Assembly: GCA_958496175.1 (NCBI GenBank)
Contig: OY292274.1
Coordinates: forward strand, 30,915,482-30,979,481
DNA: 64,000 nucleotides
Direction: 5' to 3'
DNA from: Sisyra terminalis
Lineage: Eukaryota; Arthropoda; Insecta; Neuroptera; Sisyridae
Below, piece after piece: positions 23,675 through 35,305 of the stretch; position 1 is the first letter of the stretch; the number at the start of each line of letters is the position of its first letter. The notes under the pieces are model-generated. The model was not told where the DNA came from. It worked only from the letters and a program-made list of their open reading frames with translations, and made no database searches. Made by a program: the position numbers and the translations under genes.

Positions 23675-26600
23675 AATATAATTTGCTTATTGTATATTAA
23701 CCTATATAAATTTAATATATTAAAAACTAATTTTGTCAATTTATCTTTCATGGAATGGACTTGAATTAAATATATTTCATTTTGGTTGAAAACTTTTTAA
23801 TCTAACCTTTCTCAAATTAACAATTAAATCGTTTTCTTATGGTAGGAATGATTTAACGCTTTTCATTTTCACAATGCGTAGATGGTGTTTGCCCAAGAAC
23901 AAAAGAACAACGAGTACCTGTGTTTCTTATTCAAAGTTAAATGCAGGATTTAGAGAAACTTCTTCAAATTACACATTTTAGAATATTTATATATTCCAAT
24001 TTAGTCTTTCAACAAAAGACTAAAGAGTTGTTATTGGTTTTATATTTGCATTTAAGAGAAAATGTATTCAATCATTACAGCTTAAGAGAATGACAACAAT
24101 TTTGTTCAAAAAGTTTTTTGTTGAGATAAAAGCGGCAAAAATTTAAGAAAAAAAAAAGAAAAGTATGGAAGTAAAATTGTATGTATAGTGGACAAATGCT
24201 TTATTTTTTTTTTTTTTTTGTTGCAAACAATTACTTTAAGACTTAAATGTATAATAAAAATCAATACTGCAATAAACCGTCTTGTATTTCATACATGCAA
24301 CCACTTGAAGAGAAACCAAACCGCCGATTCACTGTGAATAAGTATAATATTTTTATTGAATCCTTATTGTTATGCTTTGACTATTTGATTTCGTGAAAAT
24401 TTTTTAATCAATTTATGATATATACCTATGTAGAACAATGGACATACTATACAGCTTATGTAGTAGAATGACCAACGGTGAATACATTATTGTTGATGAT
24501 AAGTACGTACTCTAAAGCTTTGGCTATTATAAATAAAAAAGCAAGAATTATCATGGTTTTAGTTTTCTATTGTAGTAATTCTAAGTTAAATAACTCTAGA
24601 ACTTTGTTGTATTGGTTGAGGGAATTTTGGCAACCCATCTCAATAAAGAGTAGATAGTACACTAACTAAGAATGTAAGTTATCCAAATAATAATTTCTAA
24701 AATTTAAAACTGGCATTTACCTAAAACTTTTTATTTATATTTTCGATATTCTCACATTTTATTCACCATTGCTAGACAGATGTAATATATATTTTTTTTA
24801 AAAAATAATGTTTTATTTTATCTTAATGAACGATTAAATATTAAATTAAAAAATACATCAAAATCAATTATTTTATTTAATGATCAATCAATATAATTCT
24901 AATGTAGAAACAGGTTCTTGCATACTTTTTGAGTAGGCATTATTTGAATATTAATTCAAAACATATTCGACAAGGCAATGTTTTGATAATGTCTTAAGAT
25001 AAAAAAAACGTTTCATTTTTTGTGATTTCAAGAACCATCTAAGATATTAACCACTCGTTTATTTAATACAATCACGTCTAATAATAATTATCTCAACTGA
25101 AGTTTCTAAGCTTTTAAACATTTGATTAAGATTTTGTCATTAATATTTTAACACTTCATAGTTCATAAATCCAATTATAAAGCATACATAAATAATTTGA
25201 ACTCAAAATACTTATGACATCAAGTTCAAGATAGCGACATGATAACGAATTTTATATGTGTGGTTTATAATACTAGAGAAATCATTTATGTAAGATGTAA
25301 AAAAAAGTTTTTAAAATTATGTAGATATTTTCAGTTATGGAAAATATTTGTAAGAGTATTATCAAAAAATATAATTAAACATTGTACTTTGAAAAGTTGA
25401 AATTTATAAGAAAATTATTCATTTATTTTCGCATTTTGGCAAATTTGAATTTATTTTCTAACAATTTCGTTAATAATGTTTTCTGCAGTTCTATGTTGTT
25501 TTATTTTAAAATCTTAAAACTTAAAAAAAGAAATCAAATTATTATTAGAACTAATTAAAAAATAATAGCTACGGAGTGTTAGATTATAGGAACTTGGTGA
25601 CCAATTGATATTATCATTACATAGATGGGTTTATTAATAAATGAACCATAAATAATTTTATCATAACATATTTTCTGGATCAATATTAGTCTTAGTTTGA
25701 AATATTTGTTTTTTGACTGCTAAAAATATTCAGATTTAAATAAAAAAGAAAAAAAAATAGGTCAAAAAAAGCTCACAAAATCATATTTAAACTTATGTTG
25801 TTATTTTATTAATATTAAATTTATTTAATTTTGCAATCCCCTTTAAAATCTTATGTTACTCCAAAAGCCAAAATTGTATTCGATTACAAATTCACTAAAC
25901 CGAAAATAGGCCCCATAATTGAACAAAATTTTGTTTAAAACAAAGGATAATTTCAAGAACAAAACGCGGAAAATTACATTTATATCTTTCTTAATATTTA
26001 TAAACATGTTTGATAAAGAATATTTAAGAAATTATTTATGTAAAAATACTAGTTCTGTGCATGAAAACTATCGATTTTTAGTTTTTGCAAAACGAATGAA
26101 TAAATTTATAAGGAAATGAGCTCTACTTTGAAATCATGGAATGTTTCGAGGTAATATAGAACTATTTTTGAACACGTACATTTAAATAATGAGTATCATT
26201 TCTTCAATCAAAACATTGTTCACTCTCTATGTGTTAAGTAAATTTAAATTATATCAAATAAATAAATAAATGACAGCAAGAATACATAAGTGACAACCAC
26301 TTTGCTCCATTTATTCTTAGATTGATATCACGATGAAACAAATAAAAATATAAAATTCAAGAAAAATGCTATTTATGTTAGAGAAAATAAATTTTGGATT
26401 TATAGTTTATGATCATTTTTGAATTTATTTCCAAAATTTCATGTGATTAATTCTGACCAAAATCAGTTTTATTCTTTCTGTGAATGAAAAAAGCCAAAAA
26501 AAATTGTATAGCTCTAATCAATTTAACAAGTTCATATCCATGTTTAAAATATGAATCCACCAGTAAATAAAAATTATTTTTTAGTCAAATATGATTTAAG

Positions 26601-27120
26601 GGCTATACTATTAAATATATTATTTAAATTTAAGTATGTCCACTACTTTTTTGGATATTTTGAAAGTATAAGTCTCTTTTTTTCCTTTAGTCTAATTAAA
26701 ATTTCTGTTATGTACCAAAAATATATTTGAAATTCATGAGTAACGTACAATAATGTATTCAAAGTTACAAAAGTGCAATTAAAGGAATTATTCCCAGAAA
26801 AACCTAGAAATATTCTGTTTTCAACCTCTCAATATGAAAGTATGTGTGCCAAGTTTTAAATTTTTCCCGCCAATATCGTGAGTATGAAAAATAAATAAAC
26901 AACAATTTGGCAAAATATATGCACTTAGGCATTTAATTGCCATTAAATTGCAGGCTTCCAAACTTTACACCCATTGTTTTTTTTATATACCTTGAATTTG
27001 TTTTTATATGAGATATTTGGAATTTTAAAAGTGACCCTAATTGCGACCACCCTAATATACACATCGTAGCTATATACATATTGAATTTTGCAAAATACCT
27101 CAACTTTTGTTTACTATACA
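23675..27120. other. Long A+T-rich stretch without genes
   Basis: 3.4 kb of simple A+T-rich sequence. A 66-codon frame at 25919-26119 and a 62-codon minus-strand frame at 26933-27121 show no motif. T runs lie near 24205 and an A run near 24150. Confidence 0.6.
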
Positions 27121-27130
27121 TATCTTATTA

Positions 27131-27304
27131 CTTTTTTTAGTGTTTTTTAACCGTTACTTTATAATTACTTTATAACTACTTTAGGGACTAAGGCAAATAA
27201 AAATTCGTAGTCGGGAAACATGGAAAATTTGCTGATTCAAGGATCGAACCAACCACCCGCCAATTTTGGAGTGATCACCTTGACCACTCGGCCACCAGTA
27301 GGCT
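27131..27304 (-). mobile_element. tRNA-derived SINE, copy 2, with target duplication
   Basis: On the minus strand the element starts agcctactggtggccgagtg, giving the A box tggccgagtgg, then the B box ggttcgatcct, the family body, and a 3' A-rich end (aaaaaacactaaaaaaag). It is bounded by a perfect 10-bp duplication, tatcttatta, at 27121-27130 and 27305-27314, as expected for LINE-driven retroposition. This is the best-delimited copy and fixes the family's full length at about 174 bp. Confidence 0.92.
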
Positions 27305-27314
27305 TATCTTATTA

Positions 27315-29670
27315 TTTGTTTATATTTTATTGCTTTAATTCTTAACAGTATTTTCCTAATATTTTCCTAATTATATTTTTAAATTTTATAATATTTTATT
27401 ATTATTTTAACAGTTATAATTTGAAAAAAAAATAATTAGAATTAAAAGAAAATTTTATCCATTGCTAGACAGCGGAAAACCGACTCCTATAAAAATCTTA
27501 ACTCCAACTCTTATTTTTTTCCTCTCATGACGCGCCTCAAGAAGTATAACTTTGAAAATGGCTGAAACGATTTATTGTAGGTAAATGATACTTACATTTT
27601 TACCAAAGTTATGTAAATAGCTTACCTCTGCTGAAGGTGAACCAAATAATCAACATCTTTATTTTAAAAAAATAATGTTTTCATCATTTCAATCTCAAAA
27701 CAAAACTCCTTTATCCAGGTATCGATGTCTTTGTCTCCTTACGTTTCCACACTCCTTTCACTACACATACTGAAAAACATTATTTTTGGAGGCAGAAAAT
27801 GCATACAATTTTATCTAATTTTTTTGTTCTGGTTATTTTGATTGATATTTTTCATTTTCTAACCCAAATTATATTTTTTATGCTAACAAACACTTGGCCA
27901 CTATAAATAATAAATAAAGCTTTATAGTTGAAACCGCTGTGCTTTCAAATCGTTGTACTATTGTACAATCAATTTTCATAATCAGTCATTCGCGATAAAA
28001 ATAAATTTTCATTACTACCAACCCAAGTCAACTAAGCGTAACTAATGTGTTTCTTCTTCCAAGTCAAGTTTTAAAGTTGAAACACTATTATTTTTAAAAT
28101 TTATTTTATGGATATATATACCATTACAAAAACTAGCGCCAAAACGTCTGTATACATAAGCAGTAAAGAAGTATTACATACACAAAATACATACGTACAT
28201 ATGTACAAAATGCATTCACTATTAATTTATGAACATTATTCAAATGTTTCTTATGTATCTAGAGACACAATATAAACGTTTCAATACTCTACATAACAAC
28301 GATTTTCCAAGTACCTTTTCGGTATAATGTGTGTTGTTCAGATTGTTGATGCATATTATACATACGACTCATATGCGTTTTAAATAATGTGCATTTAAAT
28401 TTACAGTCGCATGCAATACTGATTATAGTAAAACAATGCTAGTCGAGGAGGAGATACTTTTTATTTCTTATTTTATCCACAAAATTGTACTCCATTAAAA
28501 TTTTACATTTATTCGTTTCCTTGTTCTCAGAGTACCAATGCGACTGAATCTTTATCATCTGCGTAGAAAAAATAAATAAATTTATATTATTTAGACTTTT
28601 AAAAAAGCGTTTCAGTCAAATAATTTTCGAGGAAAAAATAACAAAGAAGCAAATGTTCGTATTTGTTTTAAGTTTACCCCTTTTTTTCTTGGCTGTTTCA
28701 GCTAAACATTTGATTCTTATTAATATTGCTTTAGTTTATCTTAGTAAAGTATGAAAAAAGTTTCATCCACATTTATATGAATTGTATTTTTAACCTCGAC
28801 ATTCGATGATCTAAACAATAAAATATGTCAGTAAAGGCTAAAGAACTGTTTTATTGAGAAGCAAAAGATTTTCGATTTTCTTAAAAACTTTTGGTTTGAA
28901 GTTTTCACAAAAAAAGAACAATTATATTCCTGGTTTTTATGAAACGAGAACATTGATTTCTCTAGTGAATAGCGAGACTAGTTGTTTTTTTTTGCTTATA
29001 TCAGCGAACCAGGTTCGAGCCAATAGTTTTCGTTTGTATTTCAAAAATTACATATATTTATAATTTATATAAAATATAATATATAAAATAAATATATATA
29101 TATATATATATCATAAATAATTTTTAATACATAAAATAAATTAATACATAGTGGTAAATAGATCAGTTTATACAATACTATCAATTATTAAATAGGAATT
29201 ATTACACCATAAGATTTTTATTTTTTACACAATTCAAAAAAAAACGTGCTAATTACGCATAATTACAGTTTGAAAGTAATAGTTTATTAAAAAAATGATT
29301 ATTATTTAATTACTACGTGTCAAAGCGCTATTAGAAAATGATATCAACATGGTATATTTAGGTGTTGATTGACGTAGTGTTGTTTTCGTCTGTTTCCAAT
29401 TTGAATATGAACTGATTTATAAGCTTTTAATAGCTATGAGGGTAATTAAATCAATCATATTCGAATTCGTCATTATTCCATTCTCTTCTATAATTATATT
29501 TTGAAATTGCACGTAAATTTATTAAAGCAACAAAAATTCTTAATAACAAATACTTAAAATATTAAATTACAAAATATAAAAATAGTTTGACTATATATAA
29601 AAAACATAATCCAACTCGATTATGAGAGTTGTAACTTTTTTGATTTTTCGTTCAAATAAATTATTTAAAC
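27315..29670. other. A+T-rich stretch without genes
   Basis: At 27349-27371 tattttcctaa is duplicated. Around 27490-27580 tcctataaaaatc, then gaaaatggctgaaacgattt faintly resembles a Helitron 5' end. A 69-codon frame at 28854-29063 has no motif. (TA)10 stands at 29092-29111. A weak inverted repeat lies at 29396-29475. Confidence 0.55.
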
Positions 29671-29831
29671 TAGTTTACTGATGGTTGAGTAGTCCAGGTG
29701 GGCGTCCCAAAATTGGTGGGTGTTGGGTTCAAATCTCGTATCGAGCGAATTTTCCATATTTCTCGATTTACGGAATCTTATTAACCCTATAGTCGATGAA
29801 GATTTTGATTATTATAAAGCGACAGTAAATA
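29671..29831 (+). mobile_element. tRNA-derived SINE, copy 3
   Basis: A box tggttgagtag (diverged) and B box gggttcaaatc are followed by the diagnostic body cgtatcgagcgaatttt, tatttctcgatttacgga and the attataaagcgacagtaaat tail. The head is more diverged than in copies 1 and 2; no target duplication was found. Confidence 0.85.
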
Positions 29832-29881
29832 TCATATATATAAATTTGCTATCTTGCCGTGCGTCCATGCAGAATGGGCTA

Positions 29882-29892
29882 TGCGCATGCGC
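29882..29892. promoter_or_regulatory. NRF-1/EWG-type palindrome
   Basis: TGCGCATGCGC is a full match to the palindromic binding consensus of NRF-1 (erect wing in flies), set in a short G+C-richer patch just after the SINE. A lone site with no visible promoter or exon may be coincidental. Confidence 0.3.
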
Positions 29893-30889
29893 TCTGTTAT
29901 CCCCACTTACGCATTCAAAACGTTTGTAGGAGTATTCACTCACTAATGTATTTATTTGAGAGTACGTATTTCGGATTTTCAGGTTTTCAATATGTGAAAG
30001 CAAAAAAACATAATGCTCATTTATAAACTTAACTTAACCTTTTCAGATATATCTACTTATCAGAGTTTAAATTTTTATGTAGACCCTAAGTTTTTGTTTC
30101 TTATAATAAATCAACTTTGTTTTATACTAAGCAGTAATAACGTTTATCAACAGTTATCAACAATAACAGTTATCCTTTACGAACTTTGCTACCGTTTTTC
30201 ACTCTTTTAGAGGAGAAATTTTCAAAAACCCTTTCTTATTATATATCTGCATCGTTTAAGAAAAACACTTTCCAAATTTCATTGACACAAATGTGCACTT
30301 ATATTTGAAAATTAGGTTCGTAAAAAAAATAATGAACTTTATGTTAATTAAAATGACTAAAAAGCTATTCGATTTCGCACATTTGGACGTTGTACATACA
30401 AAATTGTTGGAAATAGGTGGAAAGCGTGGAAGTAAATTCGAATATTTTATTTATTTTCAATAACAATACTTGGTTTTCAAATTGTTCTAAATACCGAAAA
30501 AAAGTTAGTATCGAAAATTTTATATTTGAATTGACAGTGAAATGTATGGCAAAAAATTGCTTCCTTAATGCTTTTCAGTCGAATACATAATTACTCCAGA
30601 TCACAACCATTGGTTCATAAAATAAAATAGATTTTAAAAAGTTCGATTGTTGAAAAACGAACCTAAATTTAAAATCGCCTATTTGGTATAAGTATCAAAC
30701 TTTCATACTAATTTAGTGAAATGACGCTATTTAAAATGTTGTTATTAAAATGATATAAAAGAAAGACTTTTATTTTATTTCTTAATATAATTTTAGATAA
30801 ACTTTTTTTTTATATTAACAACACTTTGATAATTGAATTTAAAATTTCGATTGTTGATTAACTCTACATTATTTCATATTATTTTTTTT
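29893..30889. other. A+T-rich stretch without genes
   Basis: A 65-codon frame (30013-30210) is hydrophobic low-complexity sequence. At 30130-30170 cagttatcaacaataacagt repeats the word agttatc. Confidence 0.55.
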
Positions 30890-30934
30890 TGAGATAAAAC
30901 CTTTAGTTGCGAATGCAACGGGCAACTACTAGTA
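30890..30934 (+). mobile_element. Helitron 3' terminus
   Basis: The sequence gttgcgaatgcaac forms a 5-bp stem (gttgc/gcaac) with a gaat loop. It is followed by gggcaactactag and host T. A hairpin about 10 bases before a terminal CTAG is the Helitron 3' structure, and this wording occurs in insect non-autonomous Helitrons. The element lies upstream; its 5' end was not located. Confidence 0.65.
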
Positions 30935-30936
30935 AC

Positions 30937-31036
30937 AAATAAATGAATAATAATATATATCCTATGACTCGTCCTATAACGCGTCGTAATGAAGAAAAAA
31001 TTGAGTCATAGGACATATATTATTATTCATTTATTT
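30937..31036. repeat. 34-bp inverted repeat with one mismatch
   Basis: Arms 30937-30970 and 31003-31036 (ending cctatgactc and beginning gagtcatagg) are identical in inverse orientation except for one base. The 32-bp spacer contains acgcgtcgt. It starts three bases after the Helitron end. Young-looking arms in A+T-rich DNA suggest recent origin by insertion or template switching. Confidence 0.9.
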
Positions 31037-32279
31037 TTTAATTCTGATTTAGAAATAAGTGAAATATTTATTAATGTTAAAGGTAAATAATTTTTAATAA
31101 AAAAAAACAACTTTTAAGATAGCATCAACCACTAGTTAGTTGGTTTAATTGTTCAAAGGCTACATTGATTCTTTAGTATACTTTAAAAACATAAATATAA
31201 ATTTTGCTACATCATTTAAAGTGTACGTGCGCTTAATAAAGTGCGTTTATTGAACCTATTATTTCATTTTGGCAAACTTAAGTCTATTGCTTGGTGTATT
31301 TTTGCAATATGATATGTTATGCTTTACGAAAAATATCAATAATATAATATTCTGTATGTATTTTATAAGAAAATTTTTTGATGCTTTACTTTTTTCTCTG
31401 AATGCTCACAATACTTTAATATAGTACGGTTGCGTCACTTAAGTTATCTATGTATATTTACTAATCTAAGATTAGATATATTTAAATATAGGAACAAGGC
31501 TTTAAAGTAAATCAAATTTGCAATTATTTTTTCATATATTACTTTGGAAGCGTTAAAAATTTGTCATTTATACAAAGACATTAAATAACATTTAAGATTA
31601 ACAAACAAATCAAACGATGAAATTTTTAATTTTAATTTTAAAAGTTTGAAAAATTCTGAGTATTTCTAAATAGTTTCTCTTGTTTCTATTTTATTTTATT
31701 TTAAATTGTATACCATATATGGTTTAAGCAGCACATTGTTTAAATTAGTACTCCTTATGTTTTTGAATATTTTCATTGTCTAGGTACATAAACATTTTTG
31801 TATACTTTAACCCTAACATTTACCAAACAAAGACGAGAAATATTGAATGAAAGTAGCAAGTTTCGCTGGGAGAAGGGAGTTAATCATAACCCTATAAATA
31901 TTTTGATCAGTTTTATCTGGATTAAATATAAAATAAAATTTGAATTCTATTGCACCATTTCTTCATACACTAACAAATCTACACCATTAACCCCCTGAAT
32001 TGAAAGCGCTTATAATTAATATTAAATCGATTCCAATATTTCTAAAACCTCTACAATTTATCATTATATTAAAAAAATAATTTTATCTCTTTTATTTCTT
32101 TGGTTTGAGTCTATTAATATACATTAAAAACTGGAAATAATGCTTTAAGCTCATTGATAAAAATATGATATACAAAATTTAACGTTTCCGTGTTCAACTT
32201 AATTTTAAAAAAGAACTACCTTTAAATATTACAACCTAGAAATTTTTTTTTTGCTCTACTGCCTAACGATAAATTCCAT
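31037..32279. other. A+T-rich stretch without genes
   Basis: A 66-codon frame at 31798-31998 lacks motifs. No inverted repeats were noticed. Confidence 0.55.
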
Positions 32280-32530
32280 TTCCCGCGGAGTTGAAATTTT
32301 CCCTCCAGCGTCGATTATCTCTGGCAAGATTCTTCAAATCAAAGTACAAAGGGGTACATCGAAGTACATTCCTCATTTCAGAAACCCCAGGATCTCCAAT
32401 TGGGACTTTCCAGTTTTCTTTCTATAGATTTTCTTTCTTCTAGATTTTCGAATTTGTCGCCTTATTGATCGTTCTTTCTTCGTTGAATCTTCTCAGGACT
32501 TTATTATGTATATTAATATGTATGTATTCT
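32280..32530 (-). pseudogene. LINE C-terminal relic, minus strand
   Basis: One minus-strand frame stays aligned for about 80 codons with only two stops: RWLEYIHINIHNKVLRRFNE, then KENWKVPIGDPGVSEMRNVL, and finally NLARDNRRWRENF. The V-L-R-R-F/M-N and L-A-x-D-x-x-R-W-R elements are those of RTE/CR1-like LINE C-termini and match the 18.8-kb relic in the last block. The LINE stops about a dozen bases before the MITE at 32543, which may have inserted into it. Confidence 0.58.
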
Positions 32531-32542
32531 AACCATCTACAT

Positions 32543-32751
32543 CAGTGTTTTTTAACCTGGAGTGCGGGAAGATATTTTTGGAGGTGTGGGAGAAACCCCT
32601 AAAAATATAAATTAAGTAATTTTTTATAATAAATTTCACAAAAAATGTATTTTTCTAAACTAAAAAAATCAAACACACTTTGCAATTGGGTGAGAAGAAT
32701 TTTTTTCAGATTCAAAGGGGCGCGGTTCACTTAAAAGGTCAAGAAACACTG
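32543..32751. mobile_element. hAT-like MITE, CAGTGTTTTTTAACC ends
   Basis: A 209-bp segment with paired ends: left CAGTGTTTTTTAACCTGG, and right CAGTGTTTCTTGACCTTT (reverse complement). The flanking octamers atctacat and tcctatat agree at only five of eight positions, so the duplication is old or the ends are slightly misplaced. Terminal wording relates it to the GGTTCTTAACC family at 15131 and 20291. Confidence 0.7.
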
Positions 32752-34697
32752 TCCTATATTTTATAAACTTTATAAGTACCTAGAACCCTACAACATTTCA
32801 CAGAATTTAGATATAAAACATTTTTCTAAACGGGTTACCTGTTTCAAAAGCATAAAATGTACAATTTTGAACTCTTATGAAACTTTAATTTTCTTTTTTT
32901 AATCGAAAGTATTTTTTTTAATTAAATGAAAAAATACGGCAAATATTTCACAACATAACAGAATATGTTAACTGATATTTTCGTAATCAGTACTATTCAT
33001 GAGCATATATAATTTCCCTAAAAAAATATCTTATAGAAGTTATTAAACAATGAGTTTAAAAAAAACTTTGTCAAGTGGAATAAAATGGCGAACCGTCAAA
33101 AAACAATCATTGGGGAAATCTAGATTTACGAAGCTCACCTCAATTCTGAGCACTGTATAAGTTAATGTGTGTTTTACTTTAGATAGGTTTTCTGCTTTGA
33201 AACTTCAACATTCGCATGAAACGCCAACGAGTTTGTTAAAGAAACGAATTTACCTCAGTTTTAAGATCGTTCGGTTATTTGATTGATGCGCTTTAGAGAG
33301 CAAATAGGATATTCTTTTCGAGATTGAACAGATCATTCGCAGTAATAGTTTCCTCGAAACATCATTATTTCTTATTTCCTGCATAAAAATGTCATTTGTT
33401 TCTGTAAAATATGATGAAAATATATTTAAATGTGCATAAACAAACTGACGTTAGTCTCGGAATATTCTCTTTTCAATTTTACTATTTTGTTAGGTTTTAA
33501 TTTTTATCAACCAAAAATATTGATATCGTAAAATCACATGAAACTATAACTTAATTTATATTAGTACGAAAGCCTACATTTGTGTACACCTAGCCGAACA
33601 TTTATTAATTGAGTTGAATTAATGATTACACCTAATGCAATTGCTATCATAAAATAATGCACTTGATATGAGAATGGGTGGAAAAGGTGATTACTAAATA
33701 CACAAAACCATGTTATGCAGCATTAATGTGATCCTAAATACGTGCATGATAAACAAAATCAGCTGCAACTAAATTGATTACCATGTTTTCAGTTTAATTT
33801 GAAATACTATCGTATGCATTAATAATAATAATGCCTATGTAGTATAATATTTATATATATATATATATAGGTGTAAATACACAAAATGTTAAAGTACTCG
33901 AAAACTGTCTGTGAAAGATCAACCATCGCTATTTAATCTGACATTCCAAAATCAGATACTTAATGTTATTAACTGCATGAATTTTCCGTGACAATTTCAA
34001 TTCTGTATCAAATTTTTCAGTTTATTTATTTAATAACATAATTATCACATTCAATATGTTCGATTAATCTATTGAGCCATGAATTTTGTTATTTGTCACC
34101 AGGAAAATAATCAGGTAGATTTTAAAAACATTAACTGCATAACATTTCCAATATTTATTCACATTTTTGTATTGTACGGTGTAAATTTCAATTAATCTTA
34201 TTTATGCATAATAATAATTTAGTAATCAAAATTAGATTTCATGCAGTATATGAAGTTATAAATATTTTTAGTTAGTTTATTAACTATTATTTGCAAATTC
34301 AAAATAATTTTTATATCTATAAATAGGTAATAGTTTATTGTTATTGTTTCCCTAATAGAATTTTTAAAATTCATGCTTTCGGAATGAAGCTGTTGCAAAA
34401 AATGCGTACCTAAGTCATTTTTTAACATTATTAACCTAAGTTTTTTAAGGTCTAATACATACCAAACGTATACGTCAAGTCTAATAATGCCTTCTCTAGC
34501 TTCATAAACAACTAAACGGACCTGACTGATTAGAATTCTGTTGACAAAATGTATAAATATACATTTTTTCGTAAAATATTTTGATAAGATAATTTAATTT
34601 ATTAAGTTTAATTTAATCAATATTTGACAGACATAATGAATATAATATGTGAAAAAATAATTGTAATTCTATGCTTATAAATGCCAATATAGTTATT
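32752..34697. other. A+T-rich stretch without genes
   Basis: A (TA)9 run at 33852-33869. 33180-33270 is slightly G+C-richer and has a 35-codon open reading (SALKLQHSHETPTSLLKKRI) with no start or donor site. The 69-codon minus-strand frame 34219-34428 is low-complexity. Confidence 0.5.
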
Positions 34698-34699
34698 TA

Positions 34700-34921
34700 T
34701 GCTACATGTGGGATAAGTAGCAAATAATTTGACAGTCGTGCTTTGCGACATGAGCGTAAGGTTTATGGGGCATTCGTATGAAGACGAGTGTGGCAGATGT
34801 CGCAACGAGCCGTTAGGCGAGTTGCGATAGTCACACGAGTCTTCATACGAATGCCCCATAAACCTGACAGCGAATGTCGTAATCACGACTGTCATATTTG
34901 CTACTTATCCCACCAGTAGCA
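34700..34921. mobile_element. Near-complete palindromic MITE with TA duplication
   Basis: A 222-bp element between TA (34698-34699) and TA (34922-34923). Left end TGCTACATGTGGGATAAG and right end TGCTACTGGTGGGATAAG (reverse complement) continue through tagcaaata and tgacagtcgtg. Pairing breaks over a short stretch, resumes with a 26-bp identical block (ggtttatggggcattcgtat onward) and runs almost to a 5-base loop at the centre (cgagcc-gttag-gcgag). TA duplication points to Tc1/mariner-type transposition. The 92-codon minus-strand frame overlapping it is incidental. Transcription would give a long hairpin RNA. Confidence 0.92.
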
Positions 34922-34929
34922 TACAATAA

Positions 34930-35305
34930 TTTTTACAACTACTGCTCTGGAAGTTCAATTTGAGAGAAATGGGATAATTTTAAAAAATATTTTTTCTAGT
35001 ACCTATTTCAAATTTTAATTTTATTGCAAAAAAAAACGACAAAAAGTAAATTATTGTCGCGGCATCAAATGGCGTCTCAGTAGTCTAATAAAGTGAGAAA
35101 GATAGAGCGAGTCAAGTACAGACTGTGTTCCTAAGGTTATATTTCTATAATCGTATAGTTTAGGTGGAATCTGTGCAGTTATGTCATATTTAACCGAACA
35201 TGTGCGTTTATGAAACACAAATAGTCAAGTATGCGATTATTGTGTATTTTGAAGGTGACATACAGCGCTTGAAAAGTCAACTTCCAGAGCAGGCGTTGTA
35301 AAAAA
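34930..35305. mobile_element. MITE candidate with about 28-bp terminal inverted repeats
   Basis: Left ttttacaactactgctctgg, continuing aagttcaattt, is mirrored by right aaaagtcaacttccagagca then ggcgttgtaaaa. The interior (gagaaagatagagcgagtca) is of a type often seen in insect MITEs. It starts eight bases beyond the palindromic MITE. Target duplication is unclear. Confidence 0.65.

Noticed and set aside
34617..34895. 92-codon minus-strand frame
   Set aside because: It is produced by the two arms of the palindromic MITE; the translation mirrors the inverted repeat.
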